A stretch of 35,816 bases of DNA from Chitinophaga pinensis (GTDB taxonomy: Bacteria; Bacteroidota; Bacteroidia; Chitinophagales; LD1). The stretch is taken from contig CAMBIM010000007.1 in the NCBI GenBank assembly GCA_945867505.1, positions 1 to 35,816 on the forward strand. The letters are read 5' to 3'. Positions 19,204 through 27,422 of the stretch are shown in pieces. Made by a program: the position numbers and the translations under genes. The notes below the pieces were generated by a model. The model searched no databases. It was not told where the DNA came from and was given only the letters and a program-made list of their open reading frames with translations. The first letter of the stretch is position 1, and the number at the start of each line of letters is the position of its first letter.

Positions 19204-19902
19204 ATGAAAATGTCAACCACCCAAAACATCAATATGAAATCACTTCTTTCATTTTTCACGCCTGCTCTTTTTGCAAACGGCTTATTCGCCCAAAATACTT
19301 TATCTACTAATCACGCTACAGGTAAGGTGACTTACCGCTTCACTATTCCTGTTAACGTAAATGTAACCAACGAAGAAGCGTATGAAATGGCGAGCAACTG
19401 GTTCAGCGGGCATACTAAAGAGTGCACTCGTTCTAACGTTTCAGTAGCTGCTGAAAACATGAGTGGAGTTAACAAAAGCAATTTGGCAGAAGTAGAGCAT
19501 GAGTTTAAAAACACTGCGCCTGTTCAGTCGCTTGACCCAGCATCTAACCGCATGACAATTAAAGTAGTTACTAAATATTTTGGCGAAAACGGTGGAACTA
19601 TTCACGCGCTTTATGTTCAAGGTTATATGATTTTAACTGTAGAAAACCATCAAATAACCTGCGAAGTGAGTGACTTCCGTTACAATCACTTTAACGAGCA
19701 TAGCTTTCAGTTTAAAAGAATCCAAAACTGGGGCAACTCAACTTCGCTAGACCCGGTTGCCACTTTAGAATACATAGTAGAAAACGAACAAAGCCATGCA
19801 GAATTCAGCAAGTTTTATTCATTCTTAAACAAAGATTTGAATCGTATGGTTGAGAATTTCACTACTGCAGTAAAAGAAAAAGAAGCGCTTGCTTCTAACT
19901 AA
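19204..19902 (+). CDS. Exported hypothetical protein, possibly DUF4468-like
   Basis: 232 residues from the first ATG; the ATG at 19234 gives a cleaner signal peptide (MKSLLSFFTPALFANGLFAQ) and may be the true start. The mature part is a mixed alpha/beta protein: KVTYRFTIPVNVNVTNEEAY, then ASNWFSG, a strand rich in MTIKVVTKYFGE, and ITCEVSDFRYNHF, followed by a helical C terminus. The strand-helix-strand layout with a Y-E-MASNWF helix resembles DUF4468 (TBP-like fold) envelope proteins of Bacteroidota, but I am not certain. Monocistronic: own promoter and strong terminator. Confidence 0.75.
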   Translation: MKMSTTQNINMKSLLSFFTPALFANGLFAQNTLSTNHATGKVTYRFTIPVNVNVTNEEAYEMASNWFSGHTKECTRSNVSVAAENMSGVNKSNLAEVEHEFKNTAPVQSLDPASNRMTIKVVTKYFGENGGTIHALYVQGYMILTVENHQITCEVSDFRYNHFNEHSFQFKRIQNWGNSTSLDPVATLEYIVENEQSHAEFSKFYSFLNKDLNRMVENFTTAVKEKEALASN

Positions 19903-19919
19903 TAATTATCGACCTTATA

Positions 19920-19959
19920 AAAAGCGAAAGCCAATCATTTATGATTGGCTTTCGCTTTT
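19920..19959. terminator. Bidirectional terminator
   Basis: AAAAGCGAAAGCCAATCAT (19920-19938) pairs perfectly with ATGATTGGCTTTCGCTTTT (19941-19959): 19 bp, effectively closing with an ATTTAT-like loop, with T-rich flank on the plus side. It separates the 19204 gene from the convergent transporter gene. Confidence 0.9.
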
Positions 19960-19974
19960 ATTTTCTTACTAACT

Positions 19975-21336
19975 TTACTGATGTAATTCATCTCTCATCT
20001 GCTCCACTGTAACCGTATCTTTTATTTTGAAGACATAAATAGCCAGGTAGTAGAGCACCACATTCACCGCCATAATGCCGGCAAATAACCAGAAGTAGCT
20101 TGCCCCTTTATAATGGCTAAAGAAACCGCCCGATTGAATATTGTTGTTGATGTAACTAACTAAAATATTACCTAAGAAGACAGTGAAGAAGAATATGGCC
20201 ATGATGGTGCTCTTCATACTTTTAGGCGCTTGCGAAAACGCGTATTCTAAACCTGTAATGGAAACAAAAATTTCAGCAACCGTTAGCAATACATAAGCCA
20301 GTAACTGCCAGCCAATGCTCAGGGTTACTCCATTGTCAATTTGCTGCTGAATCCAGGCCACCAACACAAACGTAAGCGCAAGTACAATTAAACCCCAGCC
20401 TATTTTTCGCAGTGCAGTAATGCGAATTCCTATATGTTCTAAAAGCGGGTAAATACCGAAACTAAACACCGGTATTAAAATTAAAATAAGCAAAGCGTTT
20501 ACTACTTGTATTTGTTCTTGCAGCCATTCAATACCCATAAAATGCAAATCCATCTTACCGGCTTGTATTACAAATTCACTTCCGTTTTGGTCATACAATG
20601 CCCAAAAGATGGGGATAAATGAAAACACGACCAGCACTTTCCAAACCGACATCACTTGTTCTTTGAAAGGGATTTTTTCTTCGTTACGCGTGTGTTTAGG
20701 CAAAGTGATTTTGTATTTGCTTTTACCTAAGTAGAAAATAACCAAGGCTATAAACATTAAAATACCCGGCACTCCAAATGCCAATGGCGCACCGTAACGA
20801 CTGTTCTTAATTACCGGTGTAATAAGCATAGAAAAGAACGCACCTACATTTATTCCGAAATAGAAAATATCGTAGAGTTTGGCAATGTTGGCATCGCTTT
20901 CATTTTCAAACTGGTCGCCCACCATTACGCTCACATTGGGCTTTACTCCTCCTGCTCCAACAGCAATCAATAACAAGCCTGCATAAAATAACTGGTAGTT
21001 GGTATCGAACATAGCAAGGAACGCATGGCCGATGCAATACACAATAGCGAGGTATAAAATAGTGCGGTATCTGCCCAGAAAATAATCAGCTAAAACTCCA
21101 CCAACAATAGAAAGCAAATAAACCAGCGCAACAAACAAGTGCGTTACTTCATTAGAGTGTGCTTCTGCACCGGCAACCAAAGCAGGATTGTTGGTTGGAT
21201 TAAAAAACTGCGAAATCAAAAACGTAGAAAGAATGGCTTTCATTCCATAAAAACTGAAACGCTCTGCTGTTTCGGTTACTACTATATAGGGGGCTGCTTT
21301 CGGAAAACTTTTAAACCGGTCGAGGATGGATGACAT
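19975..21336 (-). CDS. Proton-dependent peptide transporter, POT family
   Basis: 453 residues with about 12 or more membrane segments. The POT/PTR2 signature ETAERFSFYG (residues 22-31) supplies the ExxER proton-coupling motif. GGVLADYFLGRYRTILY is the second PTR2 signature and FYFGINVGAFFSMLI the FYxxINxG-type motif. It imports di- and tripeptides across the inner membrane with protons. Only 35 bases separate its start from that of the divergent ceramidase-like gene, so their promoters must overlap each other or lie within the coding ends. A bidirectional terminator follows it. Confidence 0.93.
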   Translation of the reverse strand: MSSILDRFKSFPKAAPYIVVTETAERFSFYGMKAILSTFLISQFFNPTNNPALVAGAEAHSNEVTHLFVALVYLLSIVGGVLADYFLGRYRTILYLAIVYCIGHAFLAMFDTNYQLFYAGLLLIAVGAGGVKPNVSVMVGDQFENESDANIAKLYDIFYFGINVGAFFSMLITPVIKNSRYGAPLAFGVPGILMFIALVIFYLGKSKYKITLPKHTRNEEKIPFKEQVMSVWKVLVVFSFIPIFWALYDQNGSEFVIQAGKMDLHFMGIEWLQEQIQVVNALLILILIPVFSFGIYPLLEHIGIRITALRKIGWGLIVLALTFVLVAWIQQQIDNGVTLSIGWQLLAYVLLTVAEIFVSITGLEYAFSQAPKSMKSTIMAIFFFTVFLGNILVSYINNNIQSGGFFSHYKGASYFWLFAGIMAVNVVLYYLAIYVFKIKDTVTVEQMRDELHQ

Positions 21337-21371
21337 GGATTTTATTTGGTTTAAAAATAGAAATTTACGTC

Positions 21372-22811
21372 ATGAAGAAAATTCTGAAACTTCTTGCTGC
21401 GATTATTTTGCTACTTCTTATTCTTCTTTCCATTTGCTTCAAGCCACTCGATACAACTCCCTATCAGCAAACAGAATTTTATAAGAAAGAACTTGCAGCA
21501 GTTGATTCAGTTCTTATAAGCCAAAGCGCAAAGATTTTACATAAGCAAATCTACAGCGGCCACGTGGCTCCTATGTCTTCGCACTCGGCAATTGAAATCC
21601 CGCAATTACAAGTTGGCTGGGCCCGCATCAATCTTCTCCCGCCTTTCACCACGCCAATTGCAATTGATGCACACCGCGGAGGAAAAAATTTTGAAGGAGT
21701 TCACGATTCTATTTATGTGCGGGCTTTTGTGTTTAAACAAGGCGAACATAAAGTTGCATACATCTCTGCCGACCTACTCATTATTCCGCCTTCAGTTACA
21801 AAAATGTTTGCTACTATTTTAAAGAAAGAAGGTTTTGACGAAGACAATATTTTCTTCACCGCCACGCATACACACACCAGCATTGGCGCGTGGTATAATA
21901 GTTACGTAGGTCAACTATTTGCAGGAAAATATGATGAGCGCGTTCCGAAATTCATTGCCGAAACAATCTCGCAGGCTATTATAGAAGCCGAACAAAATTG
22001 CGCCCCGGCAAAGATTGGCTATGGTGAATTTCCTACACGGAAATTAGTTTTCAATCGCTTGATTAGACAAATGGCGCACTTGCCCGATTCGCTAGGTGAA
22101 GTAGATTCGCTGCTGCGTGTGGTGAAAATTGAAAAGGAAACGGGAGAGACTGCTGCTATCATCACCTTTGCTGCACACAATACAGTGTTTCACGAAAACC
22201 TGATGAAGCTTTCTGCTGATTGGTGCGGCATGATGATGAAACAGCTGAACGAATCGGGCAAAGTAAATTTTGCTTCGTTTAGCGCAGGTGCAGTTGGAAG
22301 CCACGGACCTTATGAAGCAACAAAAGATCAAGAAGCAGAAGTGCAATATATGGCTGATGGAGTTGCGAAAATCGTTCTTGAACATTTCGATTCCATTCCA
22401 ACTTCGGTGGTCAGCGGTCAATCGTCAATGGTCTTTCATCACCTGCCGCTTTATTTGCGGGAGCCAAATTTGCGAGTGTCAGACAACATCGTTGTCCGTC
22501 CCTGGCTTTTCAAAAAACTGTTTGGTTATGAGAAAACTTATATCAATACGCTTCAACTCGGCAATATATTTTTTGCGGGAATGCCTTGCGATTTTAGTGG
22601 AGAACTGGTAAACGAAATTGATTCCGCAGCCGACCATAAAAATTTAAAACTGATGGTGACCAGCTTTAATGGCGGTTACACAGGCTATATTACTGATAGC
22701 CGTAGATATAAGTTAAACACTTACGAAACCCGCACTATGGGCTGGTTTGGCGACCACAATGGCGATTATATGAGCGAGATTGTGATGCGTGTATTGTTGA
22801 AAACAAATTGA
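21372..22811 (+). CDS. Neutral/alkaline ceramidase-like protein
   Basis: 479 residues from ATG 21372; upstream in-frame codons to 21330 would overlap the divergent transporter gene. The N terminus (MKKILKLL then a long Leu/Ile run) is a signal peptide or anchor. The ceramidase N-terminal domain is recognisable: VGWARINLLPPF, the metal-binding FFTATHTHTSIG (His pair), FNRLIRQ, FAAHNTVFHEN, and FSAGAVGSHGP. The C-terminal domain of classical neutral ceramidase (~650-700 residues) seems absent or short. Such proteins hydrolyse ceramide-like amides; in Bacteroidota, which make sphingolipids, the substrate could be self or dietary lipid. A 7-bp repeat (22408-22435) encodes a loop near residue 346. 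Confidence 0.85.
   Translation: MKKILKLLAAIILLLLILLSICFKPLDTTPYQQTEFYKKELAAVDSVLISQSAKILHKQIYSGHVAPMSSHSAIEIPQLQVGWARINLLPPFTTPIAIDAHRGGKNFEGVHDSIYVRAFVFKQGEHKVAYISADLLIIPPSVTKMFATILKKEGFDEDNIFFTATHTHTSIGAWYNSYVGQLFAGKYDERVPKFIAETISQAIIEAEQNCAPAKIGYGEFPTRKLVFNRLIRQMAHLPDSLGEVDSLLRVVKIEKETGETAAIITFAAHNTVFHENLMKLSADWCGMMMKQLNESGKVNFASFSAGAVGSHGPYEATKDQEAEVQYMADGVAKIVLEHFDSIPTSVVSGQSSMVFHHLPLYLREPNLRVSDNIVVRPWLFKKLFGYEKTYINTLQLGNIFFAGMPCDFSGELVNEIDSAADHKNLKLMVTSFNGGYTGYITDSRRYKLNTYETRTMGWFGDHNGDYMSEIVMRVLLKTN
22408..22435. repeat. Heptamer-period repeat inside the ceramidase-like gene
   Basis: Four units: TGGTCAG-CGGTCAA-TCGTCAA-TGGTCTT. It encodes VVSGQSSMV. Confidence 0.65.
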
Positions 22812-22938
22812 CAGAACATAGCTTGAATTCTTTGAACAAAAGCTCGGTGATATTAGAGCAAATAGGCAACAAGTCTTTTATAAAAATGGTGAACCAAATT
22901 CTGTATGACCTTGAACGGATGAAAGCGGTGGCTTCCTC

Positions 22939-23553
22939 TTAGCGAACAATTGTTCTAAAAGTTAAATTCACTCTTGATTTTGAAATTAATTTGGTTGGCG
23001 GCAACCGGTGCAGCCAATTAGTTTGTGTAGTGTCTTTCATTACCAACAAACTGCCGTGTTCTAAAACTACGGAAACGGTTTCTTTATCCTGTTTGTGTTT
23101 GAACGAAAACTTTCGTTCCGCGCCAAAACTTAACGAGCCAATGGCTCCGTTTTTCTTCAAATCTTTTTCTGCATCGCTATGCCACGCCATTCCTTCTTCG
23201 CCAGTGTGATACAAATTGAGCAGGCAGGAATTAAACTGCTCGCCTGTCTTTTCTTCTATCGCAGCTTTTAGTTCCAGCAATTCTTTTGTCCACGGCAAGG
23301 CTCTTTTGGTGGTGTTGGAATAGGTGTATTCAAAATCTGTATCGCCATACCAAGCTACTTTGCGCTTGGTAATGATTAGTTTGCCATAAATAATTGCTTC
23401 ATCATTCTTCCAATCAATATTATTGAGCAAACAAGTTAAGTAGTGGTTAGCTTGCTGTGCAGAAAACAACTTGCCGTAATAATTTACCGTTCCATCTTTA
23501 GGCAACAGATTTATGTGTGAGTCAGTCTCGGTGGAGAATAAATTCATTTTCAT
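22939..23553 (-). CDS. alkB: AlkB-like alpha-ketoglutarate-dependent dioxygenase
   Basis: 204 residues. The iron-binding triad is visible as WHSDAE (His125, Asp127) and WLHRLPP (His182), and the 2-oxoglutarate-binding arginines as SRVNLTFR (Arg194 and Arg200). The conserved LLNLYHTGEEGMAWHSD and GSLSFGAERKFSFKHK segments are typical of short bacterial AlkB homologues that remove alkyl groups from DNA or RNA bases by oxidation. It may start at the third codon (MNLFS). It is divergent from the lipoprotein operon. Upstream of its stop, 22812-22938 holds only a stop-free remnant-like stretch. Confidence 0.93.
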   Translation of the reverse strand: MKMNLFSTETDSHINLLPKDGTVNYYGKLFSAQQANHYLTCLLNNIDWKNDEAIIYGKLIITKRKVAWYGDTDFEYTYSNTTKRALPWTKELLELKAAIEEKTGEQFNSCLLNLYHTGEEGMAWHSDAEKDLKKNGAIGSLSFGAERKFSFKHKQDKETVSVVLEHGSLLVMKDTTQTNWLHRLPPTKLISKSRVNLTFRTIVR

Positions 23554-23596
23554 TTAACATTGGTAAAAATCCAATTCACCATAAAAATAACCGCAG

Positions 23597-23626
23597 TTTG
23601 CAGATTAAGAATAAATTCTACTTTTA
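23597..23626 (+). promoter_or_regulatory. Candidate promoter of the DUF1501 cluster
   Basis: TTTG (23597-23600), an 18-base spacer, TACTTTTA (23619-23626). The -33 box is exact and the -7 box has one mismatch; it lies 28 bases before the first gene of the cluster. Confidence 0.5.
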
Positions 23627-23653
23627 GAGAATCAACCAAAGCCCACTACGGTA

Positions 23654-24520
23654 ATGCGAAAATTATTGTTGCTATCTATCGTCCTTTCTTTTATAGCTGC
23701 TTGCAGCAAAACAGAAGATGTAAAAATTACCGGCAACGTTCCTCCGCCCGACCATACTATCGATTCTTCTACTATCAGCATTTACGTAAACAAAGCGTAT
23801 ATCAATTTGCTTGGTCGCGAGCCGGTAGGAAGCGAAAGAAGCGATGCGCTTACCATTTTGCGTCAGAATAATTTTTCGTTAGATAACCGTAAACAATTTG
23901 TAGCTACGCTTTTCTCAAGACAAGAATACACGCGCAATCTTTACAACGTTGCCAACAACGAATATTTGCGCAATCTTGATTCAATGGAGATTGAGCAACA
24001 ATTTTTTGTGTTCAACAATTTTTTGGGCATGCCACAATATGCTGCCTTTTTTGATGCTATTAATTTTGAGCTAGGCCGTCTGGATACGTTGAAAAGAACG
24101 CTTTCGAATATGTATGCGGGCTCAATGGATTACCGTGCTATGCTTTCGCGCATGACCAATAATTATTTCTACGACCAAATAAACATGGGTTCTGAAAATT
24201 TTGTGGTAAGCACGTATCAGAATTTTCTGTTCCGCTACCCAAGCGATGGCGAACTACTTGACGGTAAAATAATGGTAGATGGAAATACTGCTACTATATT
24301 TTTCAAACAAGGCAAATCGAAATACGATTACATAGATATTTTCTTCAAAACTGATGATTATTATGAAGGGCAGGTGCGTTTCATTTTCAAAAAATATTTG
24401 TTCCGCGAACCAAGTTCTGCCGAAATTTATTTGTATGCTAATCTCTACAAGAACACCAACGACTATAAGCAGTTGCAGAAAGAAGTTTTTTCCCTAGATG
24501 AATATGCGGGAATACAGTAA
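23654..24520 (+). CDS. Lipoprotein with repeated R-x-P-x-x-E modules
   Basis: 288 residues, family not firmly recognised. A lipoprotein signal ends SFIAAC (Cys17). Three segments share a pattern of a Tyr-led helix, R-x-P, and a nearby Glu: YINLLGREPVGSE (about residue 51), TYQNFLFRYPSDGE (about 190) and KKYLFREPSSAE (about 250). Two of these are followed by an EY or YY ending some 35 residues later. The pattern recalls DUF4214 modules and the C-terminal LYL-x-LxRxPTxxE helix of planctomycete DUF1553 proteins. First gene of an operon with a second such lipoprotein, a DUF1501 protein and a cytochrome-like lipoprotein. Likely an envelope protein working with the DUF1501 product. Confidence 0.7.
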   Translation: MRKLLLLSIVLSFIAACSKTEDVKITGNVPPPDHTIDSSTISIYVNKAYINLLGREPVGSERSDALTILRQNNFSLDNRKQFVATLFSRQEYTRNLYNVANNEYLRNLDSMEIEQQFFVFNNFLGMPQYAAFFDAINFELGRLDTLKRTLSNMYAGSMDYRAMLSRMTNNYFYDQINMGSENFVVSTYQNFLFRYPSDGELLDGKIMVDGNTATIFFKQGKSKYDYIDIFFKTDDYYEGQVRFIFKKYLFREPSSAEIYLYANLYKNTNDYKQLQKEVFSLDEYAGIQ

Positions 24521-24564
24521 TCAGCAGCAGGAAGCAGTATATACAAAATGCAAAAACTAATAGC

Positions 24565-25095
24565 ATGAATCGCCCAACATCATTTCTGAATTTCCGAATT
24601 TCCGAATTTCCGAATTTGGCAATCGCGATAATCTTCGCAGTTCTAATATCTCAAACTTCTTGTAACAATGTGAAACGCTACATTTACCAAGTGCAGGAGC
24701 AGGAGTTGTATCAAACAGCTGCGCAAAAGCTAAATCTAAAAACAACCGACCAATTTATTTCTATTGCCTACTCGCATTTGTTCGGCATTTCTATTGCTAA
24801 TAATGAATTAGCAAAGTATAATGTTTCGCTGCAAGCCTTGGGCGACAAAACTACCATGCAGGATATGATTGTAAAAAGTATGATTAACCGTGGAGGAGTT
24901 CAATTGATTACCGATGCCAATATGCGCTCAGATATTCCAGCGTTTATAGAAAGCACGTATCTGCGTTTTTACAACCGCAAACCCAACGAATTTGAGCGTT
25001 GGAAAATGAAAGACTTGATTGAAAAGAATACAGATGCTACGCCTAAAATGATTTACTATTCTATGATGACTAGCGATGAATACCGCTATTATTAA
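24565..25095 (+). CDS. Lipoprotein with one R-x-P-x-x-E module
   Basis: 176 residues. The only available ATG is followed by an 8-bp tandem repeat encoding FLNFRISEFPN, then a hydrophobic stretch ending in a lipobox (LISQTSC, Cys about 34). The N terminus before the hydrophobic core is therefore unusually long and repeat-derived. The C-terminal third carries STYLRFYNRKPNEFERW and ends in MTSDEYRYY, matching the modules in the preceding gene. The middle (FISIAYSHLFGISIANNELA) may be a degenerate copy. It lies 44 bases after the previous gene and 45 before the DUF1501 gene. Function unknown; likely partner of its neighbours. Confidence 0.7.
   Translation: MNRPTSFLNFRISEFPNLAIAIIFAVLISQTSCNNVKRYIYQVQEQELYQTAAQKLNLKTTDQFISIAYSHLFGISIANNELAKYNVSLQALGDKTTMQDMIVKSMINRGGVQLITDANMRSDIPAFIESTYLRFYNRKPNEFERWKMKDLIEKNTDATPKMIYYSMMTSDEYRYY
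24583..24614. repeat. Octamer tandem repeat just after a start codon
   Basis: TTTCTGAA-TTTCCGAA-TTTCCGAA-TTTCCGAA, four 8-bp units (three identical), followed by a decayed TTTGGCAA. It begins six codons after the ATG at 24565. Gain or loss of one unit would shift the reading frame. Confidence 0.85.
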
Positions 25096-25140
25096 GCAAA
25101 ACGAATTGGCTGTTATATTAACATACTTAATACTCTTACA

Positions 25141-26433
25141 ATGAAACGCAAACAGTTTATAAAAAACGCAGCACTTACCGCAGCAGGCAGTATGGTGGTG
25201 CCTTATATTTTACCAAGCGGAAGATTGTTTGCTGCCACCGGTTCGCGAAGGGCAAACCATGTGGTGTTTTGCTTGTTTGCGGGCGGTGTTCGCAATTTAG
25301 AATCTATTCATAAAGCCGAGGGAAACTTAATGCGTAATATGTTGAATGGAACGGAAGCCATTAGTGCTGATATTGCTCCGGGCATTGTGCAATTGCCATC
25401 GCTTACTTCTACTCCGCTTCAAAACGCGGGTACACTTTTTAAAGAGTTCCGATACGCAAGTGGCCCAACCGGTCACTACAACGGTCATACTACCGCCATT
25501 ACAGGAAAGTATTCCGATGAATCTATTCAGCTAAAACAACCGCCAAAATATCCGACAATTTTCGAATACTACCGCAAGCATACTTCGCCAAATACTAGTG
25601 CGCTAAACGCTTGGTGGGTGAGTAACGCGCTTGGACCATATCCGTATTTGAACTACAGTATGTTCGATGGCTACGGAGCAAATTACGGTGCAAACATGAT
25701 TCAACCTTCGTCTATTTTTAATGGCTCGTCAGCTTCTGTTTTAGGAAATCCGCTTACGCTTTCGCAAACCGAAAAAAGCAAGTGCGATATGATGCGCGAT
25801 TTTATGAACGGTCAATTTAAAATTCCGCAGGCGGCTCTTTCATCTGGCATTGTAAATACTGTGGCAGATGCAGAACATTTGCAAACCTGGTTAAACACTA
25901 TGATTTACCAAGTAGCCAATGGGAATATCGAAAACCCATGGGGAACGGGGTTTATGACAGGTGATATGGTAAATGTTTATTTCGGCATCGAAGTAATGAA
26001 AGAATTTAAGCCCGAGTTAATGGTGATAAATATGACCGATGTGGATATTGCACACTTTGATTATACTCAGTATGCAAACGCTATTGGTGTGGCAGATTAT
26101 GCACTTTACAAATTGTGGGATGCTATTCAAACTACACCGGGCATGGCAAATGATACGGTATTGATAGTTGTACCGGAACATGGAAGAAACCAAGATGCAA
26201 ATAGTGTGATAGATGCTTACGGTCGTTACGCGCTTGACCATAACAACGACCAAATGAGCCGCGAAATTTTCTGCATGATGGCGGGTAAGGGTGTGAAACA
26301 AGGACAAGTATTTAGTCAGCAACAAGGCGAGAGTGTTGACGTGGTGCCTACCATTGCTAATATTTTGGGATTCGTTAATGAAATACCTTTCGGGGTTTTA
26401 GATGGAAGAGTTCTTTCAGAAGCGTTTGCATAA
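25141..26433 (+). CDS. DUF1501 family protein
   Basis: 430 residues. The N terminus KRKQFIKNAALTAAGSMVVP resembles a Tat signal but with Arg-Lys in place of the twin Arg. The body matches DUF1501 proteins of the alkaline phosphatase/sulfatase superfamily: an early VVFCLFAGGVRNLESIHK, GHYNGHTTAITG, MTDVDIAHFDYTQYANAI near residue 300, and VLIVVPEHGRNQDANS near 340, where Asp and His could bind metal. Family members are common next to cytochrome-like DUF1549/DUF1553 proteins in Planctomycetes; their reaction is unknown. Here the neighbours are lipoproteins with similar themes, which argues for a joint envelope function. Confidence 0.85.
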   Translation: MKRKQFIKNAALTAAGSMVVPYILPSGRLFAATGSRRANHVVFCLFAGGVRNLESIHKAEGNLMRNMLNGTEAISADIAPGIVQLPSLTSTPLQNAGTLFKEFRYASGPTGHYNGHTTAITGKYSDESIQLKQPPKYPTIFEYYRKHTSPNTSALNAWWVSNALGPYPYLNYSMFDGYGANYGANMIQPSSIFNGSSASVLGNPLTLSQTEKSKCDMMRDFMNGQFKIPQAALSSGIVNTVADAEHLQTWLNTMIYQVANGNIENPWGTGFMTGDMVNVYFGIEVMKEFKPELMVINMTDVDIAHFDYTQYANAIGVADYALYKLWDAIQTTPGMANDTVLIVVPEHGRNQDANSVIDAYGRYALDHNNDQMSREIFCMMAGKGVKQGQVFSQQQGESVDVVPTIANILGFVNEIPFGVLDGRVLSEAFA

Positions 26434-26451
26434 TTTGAAATAAAAACTGAT

Positions 26452-27420
26452 ATGAAGATTACAAAAGTAAATCTCCTTTTATTGCCGGTTGTTATGCTTT
26501 CAGTTTTGCTCGCAATTCATTCGTGCAAAAAGCCGAACGATAATTTGCCGCCAAATCCTTACGATGATATTGACCGAGATGATACCACAACTTATGGTAT
26601 TCCGCTTGACTCACTTACTGTAACTTATGTCCATACAAAAGTGTTTGAAACGCGTTGCGCTTTGCCCGGTTGCCACGATGGGAATTTTGAGCCGGATTTC
26701 AGAACTCCGCAATCATCATTTTCTACCTTGGTTTATGCTTCTATCATTAAAAATAATACGGCAGCAAGTTTTAAATACAGAGTAATTCCTTTTGATACCA
26801 CTAACTCGGTTTTGTATGAGCGCATTACCAACTGTTGTTTTATAACACAAAATGATAGAATGCCGCAAGATGATATTGGAGTGGCGTTACCGGATTCGAG
26901 CATCAACTTAATTGCCTCTTGGATTATGCGCGGTGCGCGCGATATGTTTGGCAATGTAGCAAAACTGCCAAACAAAGAACCGACCATAAATTATTTTGTT
27001 GCGTTCGATACTCTTTCGCTTATACCTCCATTTGCTTTCCCAACTTTGCGATACGATACAGTGCGCATGGATGCTGTTTATTACAATCCGTTTATAGTGC
27101 CGTTGAACAAGAGCGCATTTTATTTTGCCGTTAACGTAACTGACGATAGCACTGCCGATGGCTCTATGTTGGTGAACAAATTGATAATTTCCACTAATGC
27201 CGATAACTTTAGTTCTGCTTCTCAATATACGGGTACGTATGTAAGCTATGGAGGTCTTTCAGTTTGGTTGGCTACGGTTCCCTTAAACAGTTTACCCGCA
27301 AGCGATACGCTATATATGCGCTATTACGTAAACGATGGCGACCATGCAGCTAACACAGAGTTTCCACGCACGGAAATGATATTTCCTTATAAAACTTTTT
27401 GGTCGTTTATCCGCCAATAA
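26452..27420 (+). CDS. Cytochrome-like lipoprotein with CX4CH motif
   Basis: 322 residues. Lipobox AIHSC (Cys25), then an acidic linker. The segment FETRCALPGCHDG (Cys69, Cys74, His75) is a CX4CH motif; RMPQDD around residue 140 and LIASWIMRGARD follow. This order (C...CH, MP, helix with WI-x-x-GA) is that of planctomycete-type PSCyt1 cytochrome domains and many Bacteroidota lipoproteins. Haem attachment is possible but uncertain, since the standard motif is CX2CH. The C-terminal half (about 180-322) is a beta-rich domain with no recognised family. It starts 18 bases after the DUF1501 gene. Confidence 0.78.
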   Translation: MKITKVNLLLLPVVMLSVLLAIHSCKKPNDNLPPNPYDDIDRDDTTTYGIPLDSLTVTYVHTKVFETRCALPGCHDGNFEPDFRTPQSSFSTLVYASIIKNNTAASFKYRVIPFDTTNSVLYERITNCCFITQNDRMPQDDIGVALPDSSINLIASWIMRGARDMFGNVAKLPNKEPTINYFVAFDTLSLIPPFAFPTLRYDTVRMDAVYYNPFIVPLNKSAFYFAVNVTDDSTADGSMLVNKLIISTNADNFSSASQYTGTYVSYGGLSVWLATVPLNSLPASDTLYMRYYVNDGDHAANTEFPRTEMIFPYKTFWSFIRQ

Positions 27421-27422
27421 AA

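Noticed and set aside
22811-22942. Stop-free stretch after the ceramidase-like gene, ending MVNQILYDLERMKAVASS then TAG
   Set aside because: Its stop overlaps the alkB end, the only good ATG gives about 26 residues, and no family is recognisable. Possibly a gene remnant, but not supported as a CDS.
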